A DNA stretch of 64,000 bases, from the NCBI GenBank assembly GCA_011089965.1, contig JAANAU010000007.1, forward strand, positions 60,121 through 124,120, read 5' to 3'. The notes beneath the pieces are model-generated. The model was not told the origin of the DNA. It was given only the letters and a program-made list of their open reading frames with translations, and made no database searches. This document shows positions 16,630 to 25,729 of the stretch, piece by piece (within the stretch, counting starts at the first letter, position 1; each line of letters opens with the position of its first letter). A program made the translations under genes and the position numbers. The stretch comes from Magnetococcales bacterium. GTDB taxonomy: Bacteria; Pseudomonadota; Magnetococcia; Magnetococcales; Magnetaquicoccaceae.

Positions 16630-18933
16630 ATGCCTGGCATTCCGCACAAAATCGCTGTTGAGCTGGCCGTACAGGAGAGCCAGGTCGTCGCTGCCATTGC
16701 GCTGTTGGACGAAGGGGCCACGGTCCCTTTTATCGCCCGTTACCGCAAAGAGGTGACCCAGAACCTGACCGACACCCATTTGCGCCATATTCACGAACGG
16801 CTTGTGCAGTTGCGCGAATTGGAAGAGCGGCGCACCACCATTCTGGAGAGCTTGCGCAAGGGGGACAAACTGACCCCCGAGCTGGAACGGGCGTTGCTGG
16901 AGGCACAGACCCGCACCCGTCTGGAGGATCTCTATTTTCCGTTTCGTCCCAGGCGTCAAACCAAGGCGGCCTTGGCCATGGAGGCAGGTCTTGGCCCTCT
17001 GGCCGACCGGTTGCTGCGGGATCCCACGGTGCATCCGGACCAGGCTGCCACCGCTTTCATCCATCCGGAGTTGGGCATTGCCGATGGGGCCAGCGCCCTG
17101 GAAGGGGCACGCGAGATCCTGATGGAGCGGATCGCCGAATCCCCTGCTGCCACTGGCGAGTTGCGCACGGTGCTGTGGGAAAAGGGTATCGTGCAATCCA
17201 AGGTGGTCAAAGGTCAGGAAGAGAAAGGGGCCAAATTTGCCGACTATTTCGCTGCCAGCGAGCCGCTGCGCAAAATTCCGCCCCATCGGGCCTTGGCACT
17301 GTTGCGTGGTCAGGAGGAGGGGATTTTGCGTCTCAGTCTGGACCACGAGGAGGAGCTGACCCAGCCGGTCCGCGAACCGGTTGCCTGTCTGGCGATTCTG
17401 GCCCACCATGCCGGCATCCGCGATCAGAAACGCCCGGCAGACGGCTGGTTGCAAGAGACGCTCCGTCTGACCTGGCGCAAAAAGGTCAAGCCCCGCCTGG
17501 AAACCGATCTGATGAAACAGCTCACCGATCAGGCCCACGACGAGGCGATCCGGGTGTTTGCCCGCAACCTGAAAGAGCTGCTCCTGGCCGCACCGGCAGG
17601 CATGGTGCCGGTGATCGGTCTGGATCCCGGGGTGCGAACCGGGGTCAAACTGGCGGTGGTGGATGCCACCGGCAAGGTGGTGGCCACCGATACCCTTTAT
17701 CCCCACGCCCCGCGTCATGCCTGGCGGGAGTCCCAGGCCCGGCTGGCCGAACTGGCACGCCGCCACGCGGTCCAACTGGTCAGTATCGGCAATGGCACAG
17801 CCTCCCGCGAAACCGAACGGCTGGTGGTGGAGCTGGCCAAGGCCATGCCGGAGTTGTCCTTGCGTCCGGTGGTGGTGAGCGAGGCCGGGGCCTCGGTCTA
17901 CTCGGCTTCCGAATATGCCGCCCTGGAGTTGCCTGAACTGGATGTGACACTGCGTGGAGCGGTATCGATTGCCCGCCGTCTGCAAGATCCTTTGGCCGAA
18001 CTGGTCAAAACCGATCCCAAATCCATTGGCGTGGGTCAGTATCAACACGATCTCCACCCCAAGAGGCTGGCAGCCGCTCTGGATGGGGTGGTGGAGGATG
18101 CGGTCAATGCAGTGGGTGTGGATGTCAACACCGCGTCGGTGCCGCTTCTGGAGCGGGTCTCCGGGCTGAACAAGACCCTGGCCAGAAACATCGTGGCCCA
18201 GCGGGATGCCAAAGGAGCGTTTCCATCGCGTCTGGCCCTGTTATCCGTGCCCCGGTTTGGTCCCAAAGCCTTTGAGCAGGCAGCGGGATTTTTGCGCATT
18301 CGCAACGGGGCCACCCCATTGGATGCTTCGGCAGTCCATCCGGAGTCCTATCCGGTAGTGGAGCGCATTGTCAAGCGGGTGGGTCTGGAGATCACCCGGT
18401 TGATCGGCAACACGACCATTCTCAAGACCCTGGCCCCGCGCGAATTCGTGGATGGCCGTTTTGGTGAACCGACGGTACGGGACATTCTGGCCGAACTCGA
18501 AAAACCGGGCCGCGATCCCCGTCCGGAGTTTCGCACTGCCGCGTTTCAGGCGGGTGTGGAGAGTCCGGAAGATCTGACCGTGGGCATGATCCTGGAAGGG
18601 GTGGTCAGCAATGTGACCAATTTCGGTGCTTTTGTCGATATCGGGGTGCATCAGGATGGATTGGTGCATATTTCGGCCATGGCCCACCACTTTGTCAAAG
18701 ATCCCCATGCCATCGTGAAGGCGGGCGACATCATCCAGGTACGGGTGGTGGAGATCGATCTGACCCGGCGGCGCATTGCCCTCTCCATGCGGCTGGACGA
18801 TACCCCTGCTCCGGTGGTCACACCCCAACCCAAAGGCCAGACCAAGCCAGCAACAACCCCTCCCACCCAGCCACAAGCCGACAGTGCCATGGCTGCGGCC
18901 TTTTCCCGACTACGCGCAAAATTTCCACAATAA
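16630..18933 (+). CDS. tex: Tex-family S1 RNA-binding protein
   Basis: 767 residues, the usual Tex length. Tex proteins bind nucleic acid and influence transcription; bacterial relatives of Spt6. Domains in order: Tex N-terminal helical region (EGATVPFIARYRKEVTQNL), YqgF/RNase H-like fold (VIGLDPGVRTGVKLAVVD, about 325-450), helix-hairpin-helix (VNTASVPLLERVSGLNKTLA), and the C-terminal S1 domain (LEGVVSNVTNFGAFVDIGVHQDGLVHISAM, about 655-725). A Pro/Thr-rich tail follows. It starts 9 bases after the pilin stop and its 3' end faces the kinase gene 17 bases away. Confidence 0.95.
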   Translation: MPGIPHKIAVELAVQESQVVAAIALLDEGATVPFIARYRKEVTQNLTDTHLRHIHERLVQLRELEERRTTILESLRKGDKLTPELERALLEAQTRTRLEDLYFPFRPRRQTKAALAMEAGLGPLADRLLRDPTVHPDQAATAFIHPELGIADGASALEGAREILMERIAESPAATGELRTVLWEKGIVQSKVVKGQEEKGAKFADYFAASEPLRKIPPHRALALLRGQEEGILRLSLDHEEELTQPVREPVACLAILAHHAGIRDQKRPADGWLQETLRLTWRKKVKPRLETDLMKQLTDQAHDEAIRVFARNLKELLLAAPAGMVPVIGLDPGVRTGVKLAVVDATGKVVATDTLYPHAPRHAWRESQARLAELARRHAVQLVSIGNGTASRETERLVVELAKAMPELSLRPVVVSEAGASVYSASEYAALELPELDVTLRGAVSIARRLQDPLAELVKTDPKSIGVGQYQHDLHPKRLAAALDGVVEDAVNAVGVDVNTASVPLLERVSGLNKTLARNIVAQRDAKGAFPSRLALLSVPRFGPKAFEQAAGFLRIRNGATPLDASAVHPESYPVVERIVKRVGLEITRLIGNTTILKTLAPREFVDGRFGEPTVRDILAELEKPGRDPRPEFRTAAFQAGVESPEDLTVGMILEGVVSNVTNFGAFVDIGVHQDGLVHISAMAHHFVKDPHAIVKAGDIIQVRVVEIDLTRRRIALSMRLDDTPAPVVTPQPKGQTKPATTPPTQPQADSAMAAAFSRLRAKFPQ

Positions 18934-18950
18934 TCGGGCAACCGGATCTT

Positions 18951-20954
18951 TCACGCTGAACCTGTCTGCCCTGACAATGCAAGGTCGATGGCTTGGCTCA
19001 AATCCGCCAGGGTGAGGGGTTTGTACAAGATCCCCCGACATCCCATGTCGTACACCCGCTTTTCATCCAGTTTCTCGCTGTATCCGGTACACAAAAGTAC
19101 GGGAAGATCCGGACGGATGGAGAGGATCTGCGCCGCCAGACTCTCACCACGCATGCCAGGCATGATCTGATCGGTGATCACCAGTGCGAACTCCTCCGGG
19201 GCCTGTTGAAAACAGTGCAACGCTGCCAAAGGATCGTTGTAACCCTCTGGGGTGTACCCCAGGATCTTCAACAACGACGACATGGTGCTCACCAACGTTG
19301 CTTCGTCATCCACAACAAGGATCCGTCCCCTGCCCATGAACAACGGCACAACAACCGCCGACTTCATTCCAGCATCCGGTTGCTGCCCCAACGGCAGCCA
19401 GATCGTGATCTCCGTTCCCTTGCCTGGCGCGCTTTCCACCTGGATCGCCCCGGCACAATTCCGCACCGCGCTGTCCACCATCGCAAGCCCAAGGCCGGTC
19501 CCCTTGCCAAACTCCTTGGTGGTGAAAAACGGATCAAACATCCGTTTCCGCACCTCCTCGTCCATGCCCGGTCCCGTATCCTTGACCACAAGCCGACCCA
19601 ATCTGCCCGCATCCACCCCAAGTGCCTTGGCCTCCTGGTGGGACAACGACACACAATCCAACGCCACCTGCAACTCTCCTCCCTCCTCACCCATGGCCTG
19701 ACCCGCGTTGACACACAAATTCATGACGATCTGGTGAAACTGACTGGTATCCCCGACGATCACCACACGCTCCTGAGTGATGCGCTCACGGATGCGGATC
19801 GACGAGGGCAAGGTCGAACGCATGAACTTCAACACCTCCTTGAGCAGGGGCACCGGATCGAACGGCGCATGTTGCACATGGGTATGACGGGCAAAGGTCA
19901 ACAATTGTTTGACCAGATCCCTTCCCCGCAAGGCCGCACGATGGATATCGTTGACCAACTCCATGTCGCTGCATGCGGATCGCATATGCAACAGTTCACT
20001 GTTTCCCAGAATGATCGCCAAAATATTATTGAAATCATGAGCAATGCCGCCCGCAAGTGTGCCGACAGCCTCCATCTTGTGAGCATGGACCAGCCGCTTC
20101 TCCATCTCGATGCGTTGACTGATGTCCCGAAAAAAACCAAAAACAAAGTGCTCGTCTCCCAACGGCACCGCAGTCACACTCACCTCCAGGTCCAGGAACG
20201 CACCGTTTTTCCTGCGATGTCGGGTCTCGAAGAGGTCATGACCGGTTGCAATCAGGGTGTCGAGATGACGCTGGATCTCATCAGGATTCTCCCTGGCCTC
20301 GAAATCCGCGATCCGCATGGCAAGCACCTCTTCGCGGGAGTAGCCCATCCACTCCAGATAGGCCTGATTGACATCCAGGATGCGTCCTTCGTGGGGGTCC
20401 ACGATCCAAAAGCCGTCCCGGGTATTGGACAGGATGGCGTCAAACCGGCCAAGCAGGTGTTTGAGTCGCTCTTCCACCTCCATCCGCTCCTGAAGCTCCT
20501 GACGCAACTGCCGGTTGGTCGCAGCCAGATCTGCGGTCTGTTGCGCCACCAGGCTCTCCAGACGATGCTGCAAACGGCTCAACTCCAGGTGGGTCCGTAC
20601 CCGCGCCAGCAATTCATCCCGTTGATAGGGCTTGGAGATGAAATCCACCCCGCCGATGGCAAATCCCTTGACCTTCTCATCACTGTTCATGGTGGCGCTG
20701 ACGAACAACACCGGAATGGTGCTCAACGACTCCACGGCTTTGACACGTCGGCAGAACTCGAAGCCATCCATCACCGGCATGACCACGTCCAACAGGATCA
20801 ACTCTGCCGGCTCGGCCAGCAATGCTTCCATCGCCACCGCGCCGCTGGTGCTCGGGCGGACCACATGCCCCTCTTCTTGCAGCAGATCTGCCAGCAGTTT
20901 CAGTGTCGGCAGGCTGTCTTCCACAATCAGGATTCCCCTGCGTTGCCGGGTCAT
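18951..20954 (-). CDS. REC-PAS-histidine kinase-REC hybrid protein
   Basis: 667 residues, no membrane segment. Order: receiver (about 8-125, LILLDVVMPVMDGFEF), short coiled coil, PAS (about 165-285, DAILSNTRDGFWIVDPHEGR), kinase with H-box GTLAGGIAHDFNNILAIIL, ATPase (MNLCVNAGQAMG, DTGPGMDEEV, GKGTGLGLAMV), and C-terminal receiver (about 540-660, LVITDQIMPGM). The H-box type is that of NtrB-like kinases. The ATG overlaps the stop of the upstream kinase by 4 bases, so it is the last member of a three-gene sensory operon with a periplasmic binding protein and a membrane hybrid kinase. Confidence 0.9.
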   Translation of the reverse strand: MTRQRRGILIVEDSLPTLKLLADLLQEEGHVVRPSTSGAVAMEALLAEPAELILLDVVMPVMDGFEFCRRVKAVESLSTIPVLFVSATMNSDEKVKGFAIGGVDFISKPYQRDELLARVRTHLELSRLQHRLESLVAQQTADLAATNRQLRQELQERMEVEERLKHLLGRFDAILSNTRDGFWIVDPHEGRILDVNQAYLEWMGYSREEVLAMRIADFEARENPDEIQRHLDTLIATGHDLFETRHRRKNGAFLDLEVSVTAVPLGDEHFVFGFFRDISQRIEMEKRLVHAHKMEAVGTLAGGIAHDFNNILAIILGNSELLHMRSACSDMELVNDIHRAALRGRDLVKQLLTFARHTHVQHAPFDPVPLLKEVLKFMRSTLPSSIRIRERITQERVVIVGDTSQFHQIVMNLCVNAGQAMGEEGGELQVALDCVSLSHQEAKALGVDAGRLGRLVVKDTGPGMDEEVRKRMFDPFFTTKEFGKGTGLGLAMVDSAVRNCAGAIQVESAPGKGTEITIWLPLGQQPDAGMKSAVVVPLFMGRGRILVVDDEATLVSTMSSLLKILGYTPEGYNDPLAALHCFQQAPEEFALVITDQIMPGMRGESLAAQILSIRPDLPVLLCTGYSEKLDEKRVYDMGCRGILYKPLTLADLSQAIDLALSGQTGSA

Positions 20955-23125
20955 GTCTGTTCTCCCAGGAAAACCGACACCGCCTTGCGGAGCGCCGCGA
21001 AATCAAAACGTTCCACCGCCCTTTGCAACCTGTTGCCCAGCATGAGATCCTGTTCCATGATCCGTGCAATCACCACCCGGATCGCCTCCAGATCGAGGCG
21101 AACCAGACCGGAATGAAGCATCTCGATCAAATCGGGCGGCAGTGAGGCGAATGCCTGCGGATTCCATGTCTCCTCCACCACCACAGCGCCGCGTTCCTCA
21201 TCCCCGGTCACCACCGTCAACGGAAGATGTTTGCGCAGGATGAGATGCAACTCATTTTCAGAGAAAGGCTTGGCCAGGAAATCATCGCACCCGGCATCGA
21301 GCATCTCCTTGCGTTCATTGTCAAAGGCATGGGCCGTGACCGCAATGATGACCGCCTGTCGTCCCTCTGGCAGGGCACGCATCTGTCGGACCGCTGTCAA
21401 ACCATCCATGACCGGCATGCGGCGATCCAGCATCACCAGACGCGGTTGCCACTCCTGAACGATCCGCACCCCTTCCTGACCGTTCTCCGCCATGCGCAAC
21501 GGAAATCCATGCATGGACAAAAGATGTTGCATCAACAAACGGTTTTCCACCTGATCTTCGACCACCAGGATTCCAAACTCTCCGGCATTGTCGATCCGGA
21601 TGACCGGGGCGTTCTTGTCATGCGTCGATTGCACCTCATGGGAGGCACAGGATTCAAAGGCAATGGAAAAGGCAAAGTCGGATCCCTGACCCGGCACACT
21701 GGTGATGCGCAGCTCCCCCCCCAGCAATCCGATCAGTTCCCGGGAGATGGCAAGCCCCAACCCGGTCCCGCCGCTTTGATTGAGCTGGACAAAGGGCATC
21801 TGGATGCGCTCGATCTCTTCCGGGGAGATCCCGATCCCGGTATCCAGGATCTCGAACCACAGAACCCGTTTGTTTCCTGGCGCAATCAGCCCGTTGACGT
21901 ACAACTTCAGAGTCACCCCGCCCACCCGGGTGAACTTGATGGCATTGCCGATCAGGTTGATCAGAATCTGGCGCAATTTGGCCGGATCGGAGCGCACAAG
22001 CCGGGGAAATGACGAAGATTGGTCGATTGCCAGCTCCAACCCCTTCTCCTCCGCGCGTCCGCGCAGCATGGCGACCAGTTCGTGCAGCAGAGCACCCAGA
22101 TCGAACGGAACGCTTTCCACCTCCATGCGGCCCGATTCGATTCTGGCCAGATCGAGGATGTCGTTGATGATGTCCAACAGATGGGCACCGGAATGGAGGA
22201 TGATCTCCACATGTCCCTTTTGGGCCGGAGTGATCTGCGGATCCTTGGCGATCAACTGGGCAAACCCCAACACGGCATTGAGGGGAGTGCGCAACTCATG
22301 GGACATGTTGGCCAGAAAACGGGATTTGGCCTGATTGGCGGTCATCAGATCCATGGTGCGTGCCCGCACCGTCTCCTCCAGCCTGTCCCTGTGGCTCATA
22401 AGCTCCTGATTGGAAAGCGATATCTCCTGCAACAGATCACGGTATGCGGCATCCTTGCGATTCAGGGCATCGACCAGTTGATCCAACTCGTCCGGCACCC
22501 GGTCCGAAAGCGGTCTGCGAGTCAACAACAAAGGCGCGCTCCCATGGACAGAGGGCGCACTCCGGACATGACGGGCCATGTGCGCCAGATGGCGACCAAT
22601 GAGATAGTGAAACAATGCCAGAATGAACAACGACACCAGAAAGGTCTTGATGGTCTGCGTGACCAGAATCACCAGCAACCGATCCAGCAAACGCTGATGG
22701 ATGGCACCGAGATCGGCCTGGATGCGCAAGGTTCCCAGCGGGATGCGCTTTTCCCGGTAGTCATGCTCCAAAGAATAGCTCCGCTCGATCATGGAGGCAG
22801 GCCGGGTCTCCGGTTCACCGACACGCAAGGTTGTGGCATTGGGACGGGTGATCTCCAGGTAACGGATCTCCGGAAGGCGGCGGATCCCTTCCATCTGCAA
22901 CAGGACCGCATCGGCATCCGTCACCCAAAGCTGCCGTGTCAGCGTGTCCAGATGGGTCTGCCGGATCTCTTCAAAACGGACCGTCAATTGATGGATCTCA
23001 TGCCGGTAGTCCAGGTAGAGTTGCAGACCGGTCCCGATCAGGGTAATGACAGAGCTGAACAGCAGCACCATCAACGTCATCCGGCGCGCCAGCACGGACC
23101 GGAAATGGATGCTTTGATCATTCAC
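20951..23125 (-). CDS. membrane hybrid histidine kinase
   Basis: 724 residues, GTG start. Two membrane segments (near residues 13-35 and 150-175) flank a periplasmic domain of about 115 residues. The kinase has H-box [21 protein letters not shown]-box LINLIGNAIKFTRV, and the G-boxes ILDTGIGISPEEI and [14 protein letters not shown]-terminal receiver (about 520-635) has FGILVVEDQ, LVMLDRRMPVMDGL and DDFLAKPF, and a tail of about 90 residues follows. Both ends overlap neighbours by 4 bases, giving strict operon order with the binding protein upstream. Confidence 0.92.
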   Translation of the reverse strand: MNDQSIHFRSVLARRMTLMVLLFSSVITLIGTGLQLYLDYRHEIHQLTVRFEEIRQTHLDTLTRQLWVTDADAVLLQMEGIRRLPEIRYLEITRPNATTLRVGEPETRPASMIERSYSLEHDYREKRIPLGTLRIQADLGAIHQRLLDRLLVILVTQTIKTFLVSLFILALFHYLIGRHLAHMARHVRSAPSVHGSAPLLLTRRPLSDRVPDELDQLVDALNRKDAAYRDLLQEISLSNQELMSHRDRLEETVRARTMDLMTANQAKSRFLANMSHELRTPLNAVLGFAQLIAKDPQITPAQKGHVEIILHSGAHLLDIINDILDLARIESGRMEVESVPFDLGALLHELVAMLRGRAEEKGLELAIDQSSSFPRLVRSDPAKLRQILINLIGNAIKFTRVGGVTLKLYVNGLIAPGNKRVLWFEILDTGIGISPEEIERIQMPFVQLNQSGGTGLGLAISRELIGLLGGELRITSVPGQGSDFAFSIAFESCASHEVQSTHDKNAPVIRIDNAGEFGILVVEDQVENRLLMQHLLSMHGFPLRMAENGQEGVRIVQEWQPRLVMLDRRMPVMDGLTAVRQMRALPEGRQAVIIAVTAHAFDNERKEMLDAGCDDFLAKPFSENELHLILRKHLPLTVVTGDEERGAVVVEETWNPQAFASLPPDLIEMLHSGLVRLDLEAIRVVIARIMEQDLMLGNRLQRAVERFDFAALRKAVSVFLGEQT

Positions 23126-23880
23126 CGAAACAGATCCTTCCGGGCAGCGTCGATCACCTCCTGGTAACTCCTGTCGCTCTTCATTCCACGCAAGGTATCG
23201 ACCACCTGTCCGGCCAATCCTGCATGTTTTTTGTGCAGATACAGATGCAAATTCTTCACCGCCAACGGGGGCCGGATGGCCCGGATCCCGGTCAGGCCCT
23301 GCTGACGCAGGTGATGCTCCCCTTGCAACTCGTCGTAGAGAATGACCTGAACGCGATCATGGACCAGCAGAGCAAACAGCAGATCCTTGTTCTTGACCTT
23401 GATCCGGTTGGGGTGGTCACGGGTATTTTCCTCGAAGAACCGCCACCCGGTGATCAAACCAATGGAATAAGCAGACAGGTCGTTCCAGTTGGTGATCACC
23501 ATTTCCGGCTGTCTGGTGAAGGCGGAAAACGCCATCTCCAGCCAGGGTTCATCGACCTTGACCAGGTTCGGGAATTTTTCGGAAATGATCGGATCAGCCA
23601 CCCGGAACAGATCGCCGTCGTCGATCCCTTCGTTGGCATTGATCAGGGCGCGTTGTGGCGGCAGGTGGGAGAATTTCACCTGCCATCCGAGCCGCTCGAA
23701 CAGCAGAACCGCCACCCGGTCCACCAGTCCGCTCCCTTGCGGATTGGTGTAGAGCGGATTGGAATCGGGGATCACGATGGACAATTCGACGCCCTGGGCC
23801 ATCCTGGCAACCGGCCACACCAGGAACAACAGCAGCCCCGCCATCCCCCAAAGCCTGCTGGCACATCCAATATCGCGCAT
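23122..23880 (-). CDS. periplasmic solute-binding protein, family 3 type, in a sensory operon
   Basis: About 252 residues. A signal peptide is visible after the ATG at 23880 (LWGMAGLLLFLVWPVARMAQG). The mature part follows the SBP_bac_3 pattern: ELSIVIPDSNPLYTNPQGSGLVDRV, GLITGWRFFEEN, and a C-terminal RSYQEVIDAARKDLF. It has no ABC transporter genes beside it; instead its stop overlaps the start of a membrane hybrid kinase. That suggests ligand sensing rather than uptake. The start at 23880 is chosen because GGGGAG lies 7 bases before it; 23886 is also possible. Confidence 0.82.
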   Translation of the reverse strand: MRDIGCASRLWGMAGLLLFLVWPVARMAQGVELSIVIPDSNPLYTNPQGSGLVDRVAVLLFERLGWQVKFSHLPPQRALINANEGIDDGDLFRVADPIISEKFPNLVKVDEPWLEMAFSAFTRQPEMVITNWNDLSAYSIGLITGWRFFEENTRDHPNRIKVKNKDLLFALLVHDRVQVILYDELQGEHHLRQQGLTGIRAIRPPLAVKNLHLYLHKKHAGLAGQVVDTLRGMKSDRSYQEVIDAARKDLFR

Positions 23881-24004
23881 GGCCATGCTCCCCTTGGAAT
23901 GACGCGATTTCAACCGTGAGAGGAATATAACAGAATCTGGCGGGATGTGTATACGAATTATATGCGAATAATTACTTAATTATTTTTCTGCCTTCATCCC
24001 TGGA

Positions 24005-25708
24005 TCACGCAGAGTAGAGGGTCAGCAACGCATCATAGGGCATGGGTTTGCCGATGAAGTATCCCTGGGCCATTTCGCATCCCCACCGGCGCAGGCATTC
24101 CAACTGTTCCTGCGTCTCGACCCCCTCGGCCACCACGTCGAGTTTCAATCCATGGGCCATGGAAAGGATGGCATTCACGATCATCCCGTTCTCTTCATCC
24201 TCGGTCCGCAGATCCTGCACAAAGGAACGGTCGATCTTGAGCGTGTTCAGAGGAAAGCTTTTCAAATAAAGAAGAGAGGAGTATCCGGTCCCGAAATCGT
24301 CCATGGCCAGGGAAATGCCCAGATCACGCAGATCTTTCATCAATTGGATCGCCTTTTCCACATGATCCATCACCATGCTTTCGGTGATCTCCAGCTCCAG
24401 ACACTCTGGTTGCAATCCGGTCTCTTGCAGGATGGCACGGATCTGCGCCAACAGGTCGGGCTGTTGAAACTCCCTTGAAGAGAGATTGACCGCCATCTTG
24501 CAGGAGAGATTCCGGCCATTGGCCAGGGTGGCCGCACAGCGGGCAGCGGTCAGCAGCATCTTCCTGCCGATAGGGACGATCAGGCCGGTCTCTTCTGCCA
24601 GAGGGATGAACTGGACGGGATTCATGATGGTGCCATCCGCCTTTTTCCAGCGTACCAGCGCCTCCATCCCGCACAGACGATTATCAGGAATATGGAGTTT
24701 GGGTTGGTAATAGGCGATCAACCCATCCTGCTCCAGGGCCTGATGCAAATCATGCTCCAGGGCGATGCGTTGGAAGGCCCGGACATGCAGTTCGTTGGAA
24801 GCGAAACGGAAGGTGTTGCGTCCCGACTCCTTGGCCTGATACATCGCCATGTCGGCATGCTTGAGAAGATTTTCCGTATCCTTGGCATCCCTGGGAAAAA
24901 TGGCGATGCCCACACTCGCCCCGACATGGACATTCAACCCCGACAACGCAATGGGTTCACTCAACGCACCGATCAGTTTCTGCGCCACCGAGGCGGCCTT
25001 TTCCGGATTCACCACGTTGTCGAGCAGGATGGTGAATTCGTCGCCCCCCAGCCGGGCAATGGTGTCGCTGTCGCGGATGCAGCCGCGCAGACGCCGACTC
25101 GCCTCCTTGAGCAGTTCATCCCCTGCGGCGTGTCCCAAGGTGTCGTTGATCCATTTGAAGCGATCCAGGTCGATGAACAACAGGGCAATCCGGCTCTTGT
25201 TCCGTTTGGCGATGGCAATTTCGTGGGTCAGACGGTCCTGAAAAAAGATGCGGTTGGGCAATCCGGTCAAGGGGTCGTACAGAGCCAGTTGCTCCATTTT
25301 CTGTTCCATGGCCAGCCGATGGTCACGGACCAGACGGGCGTGATCCAGGGCCTGTTCCACCGCATGCCCCAGGACATGCAGGCTCTCCAGAGGTTTGTTG
25401 AGGTAGTTCCAGGCGCCAAGGCGCAGCGCCTTGATGACATCCTCTTTATCCCCATGTCCGGAGATGAGGATCACCGGGGTGGCGCTGGAGAGGGTCCGAA
25501 TCCTGGCCAGGAGTTCCAGCCCATCCATCCCCGGCAGACGCAAATCCGTCAATACCAGTTCGGGCAGATGTTGACTGAAGAGTTCCATGCCAACGTTGGC
25601 ATCGTGTGCCACCAGAACCTGGTATTGAAGAAACTCCAGGTAGTGTTTCATGGTGTTGGAGAGATGAACATCATCCTCAACAACCAGCAACAGTCCCTTG
25701 TGATCCAT
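24005..25708 (-). CDS. REC-GGDEF-EAL c-di-GMP signalling protein
   Basis: 567 residues. The receiver (about 1-120) has LLVVEDD, LVLTDLRLPGMDGLEL and NKPLE. The GGDEF domain has an intact active site LARLGGDEFTILLDN, with an RDSD inhibitory site five residues earlier. The EAL domain starts IAYYQPKLHIPD and has MEALVRWKK, LELEITESM, AMDDFGTGYSSL and KIDRSFVQDL, so it also looks catalytic. A protein with both activities probably switches on phosphorylation. The ATG at 25708 has GGAG 6 bases upstream. It is 21 bases after the AlbA_2 gene, so possibly co-transcribed. Confidence 0.93.
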   Translation of the reverse strand: MDHKGLLLVVEDDVHLSNTMKHYLEFLQYQVLVAHDANVGMELFSQHLPELVLTDLRLPGMDGLELLARIRTLSSATPVILISGHGDKEDVIKALRLGAWNYLNKPLESLHVLGHAVEQALDHARLVRDHRLAMEQKMEQLALYDPLTGLPNRIFFQDRLTHEIAIAKRNKSRIALLFIDLDRFKWINDTLGHAAGDELLKEASRRLRGCIRDSDTIARLGGDEFTILLDNVVNPEKAASVAQKLIGALSEPIALSGLNVHVGASVGIAIFPRDAKDTENLLKHADMAMYQAKESGRNTFRFASNELHVRAFQRIALEHDLHQALEQDGLIAYYQPKLHIPDNRLCGMEALVRWKKADGTIMNPVQFIPLAEETGLIVPIGRKMLLTAARCAATLANGRNLSCKMAVNLSSREFQQPDLLAQIRAILQETGLQPECLELEITESMVMDHVEKAIQLMKDLRDLGISLAMDDFGTGYSSLLYLKSFPLNTLKIDRSFVQDLRTEDEENGMIVNAILSMAHGLKLDVVAEGVETQEQLECLRRWGCEMAQGYFIGKPMPYDALLTLYSA

Positions 25709-25729
25709 GGAAAACTCCATTGAAGGCTC

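Noticed and set aside
16621..18057. A 478-codon minus-strand frame inside tex
   Set aside because: Tex motifs on the plus strand are complete; the minus frame is Gly/Gln/His-rich and antisense.
18993..21116. A 707-codon plus-strand open frame opposite the REC-PAS-kinase gene
   Set aside because: The same antisense effect; the minus strand has full kinase and receiver motifs.
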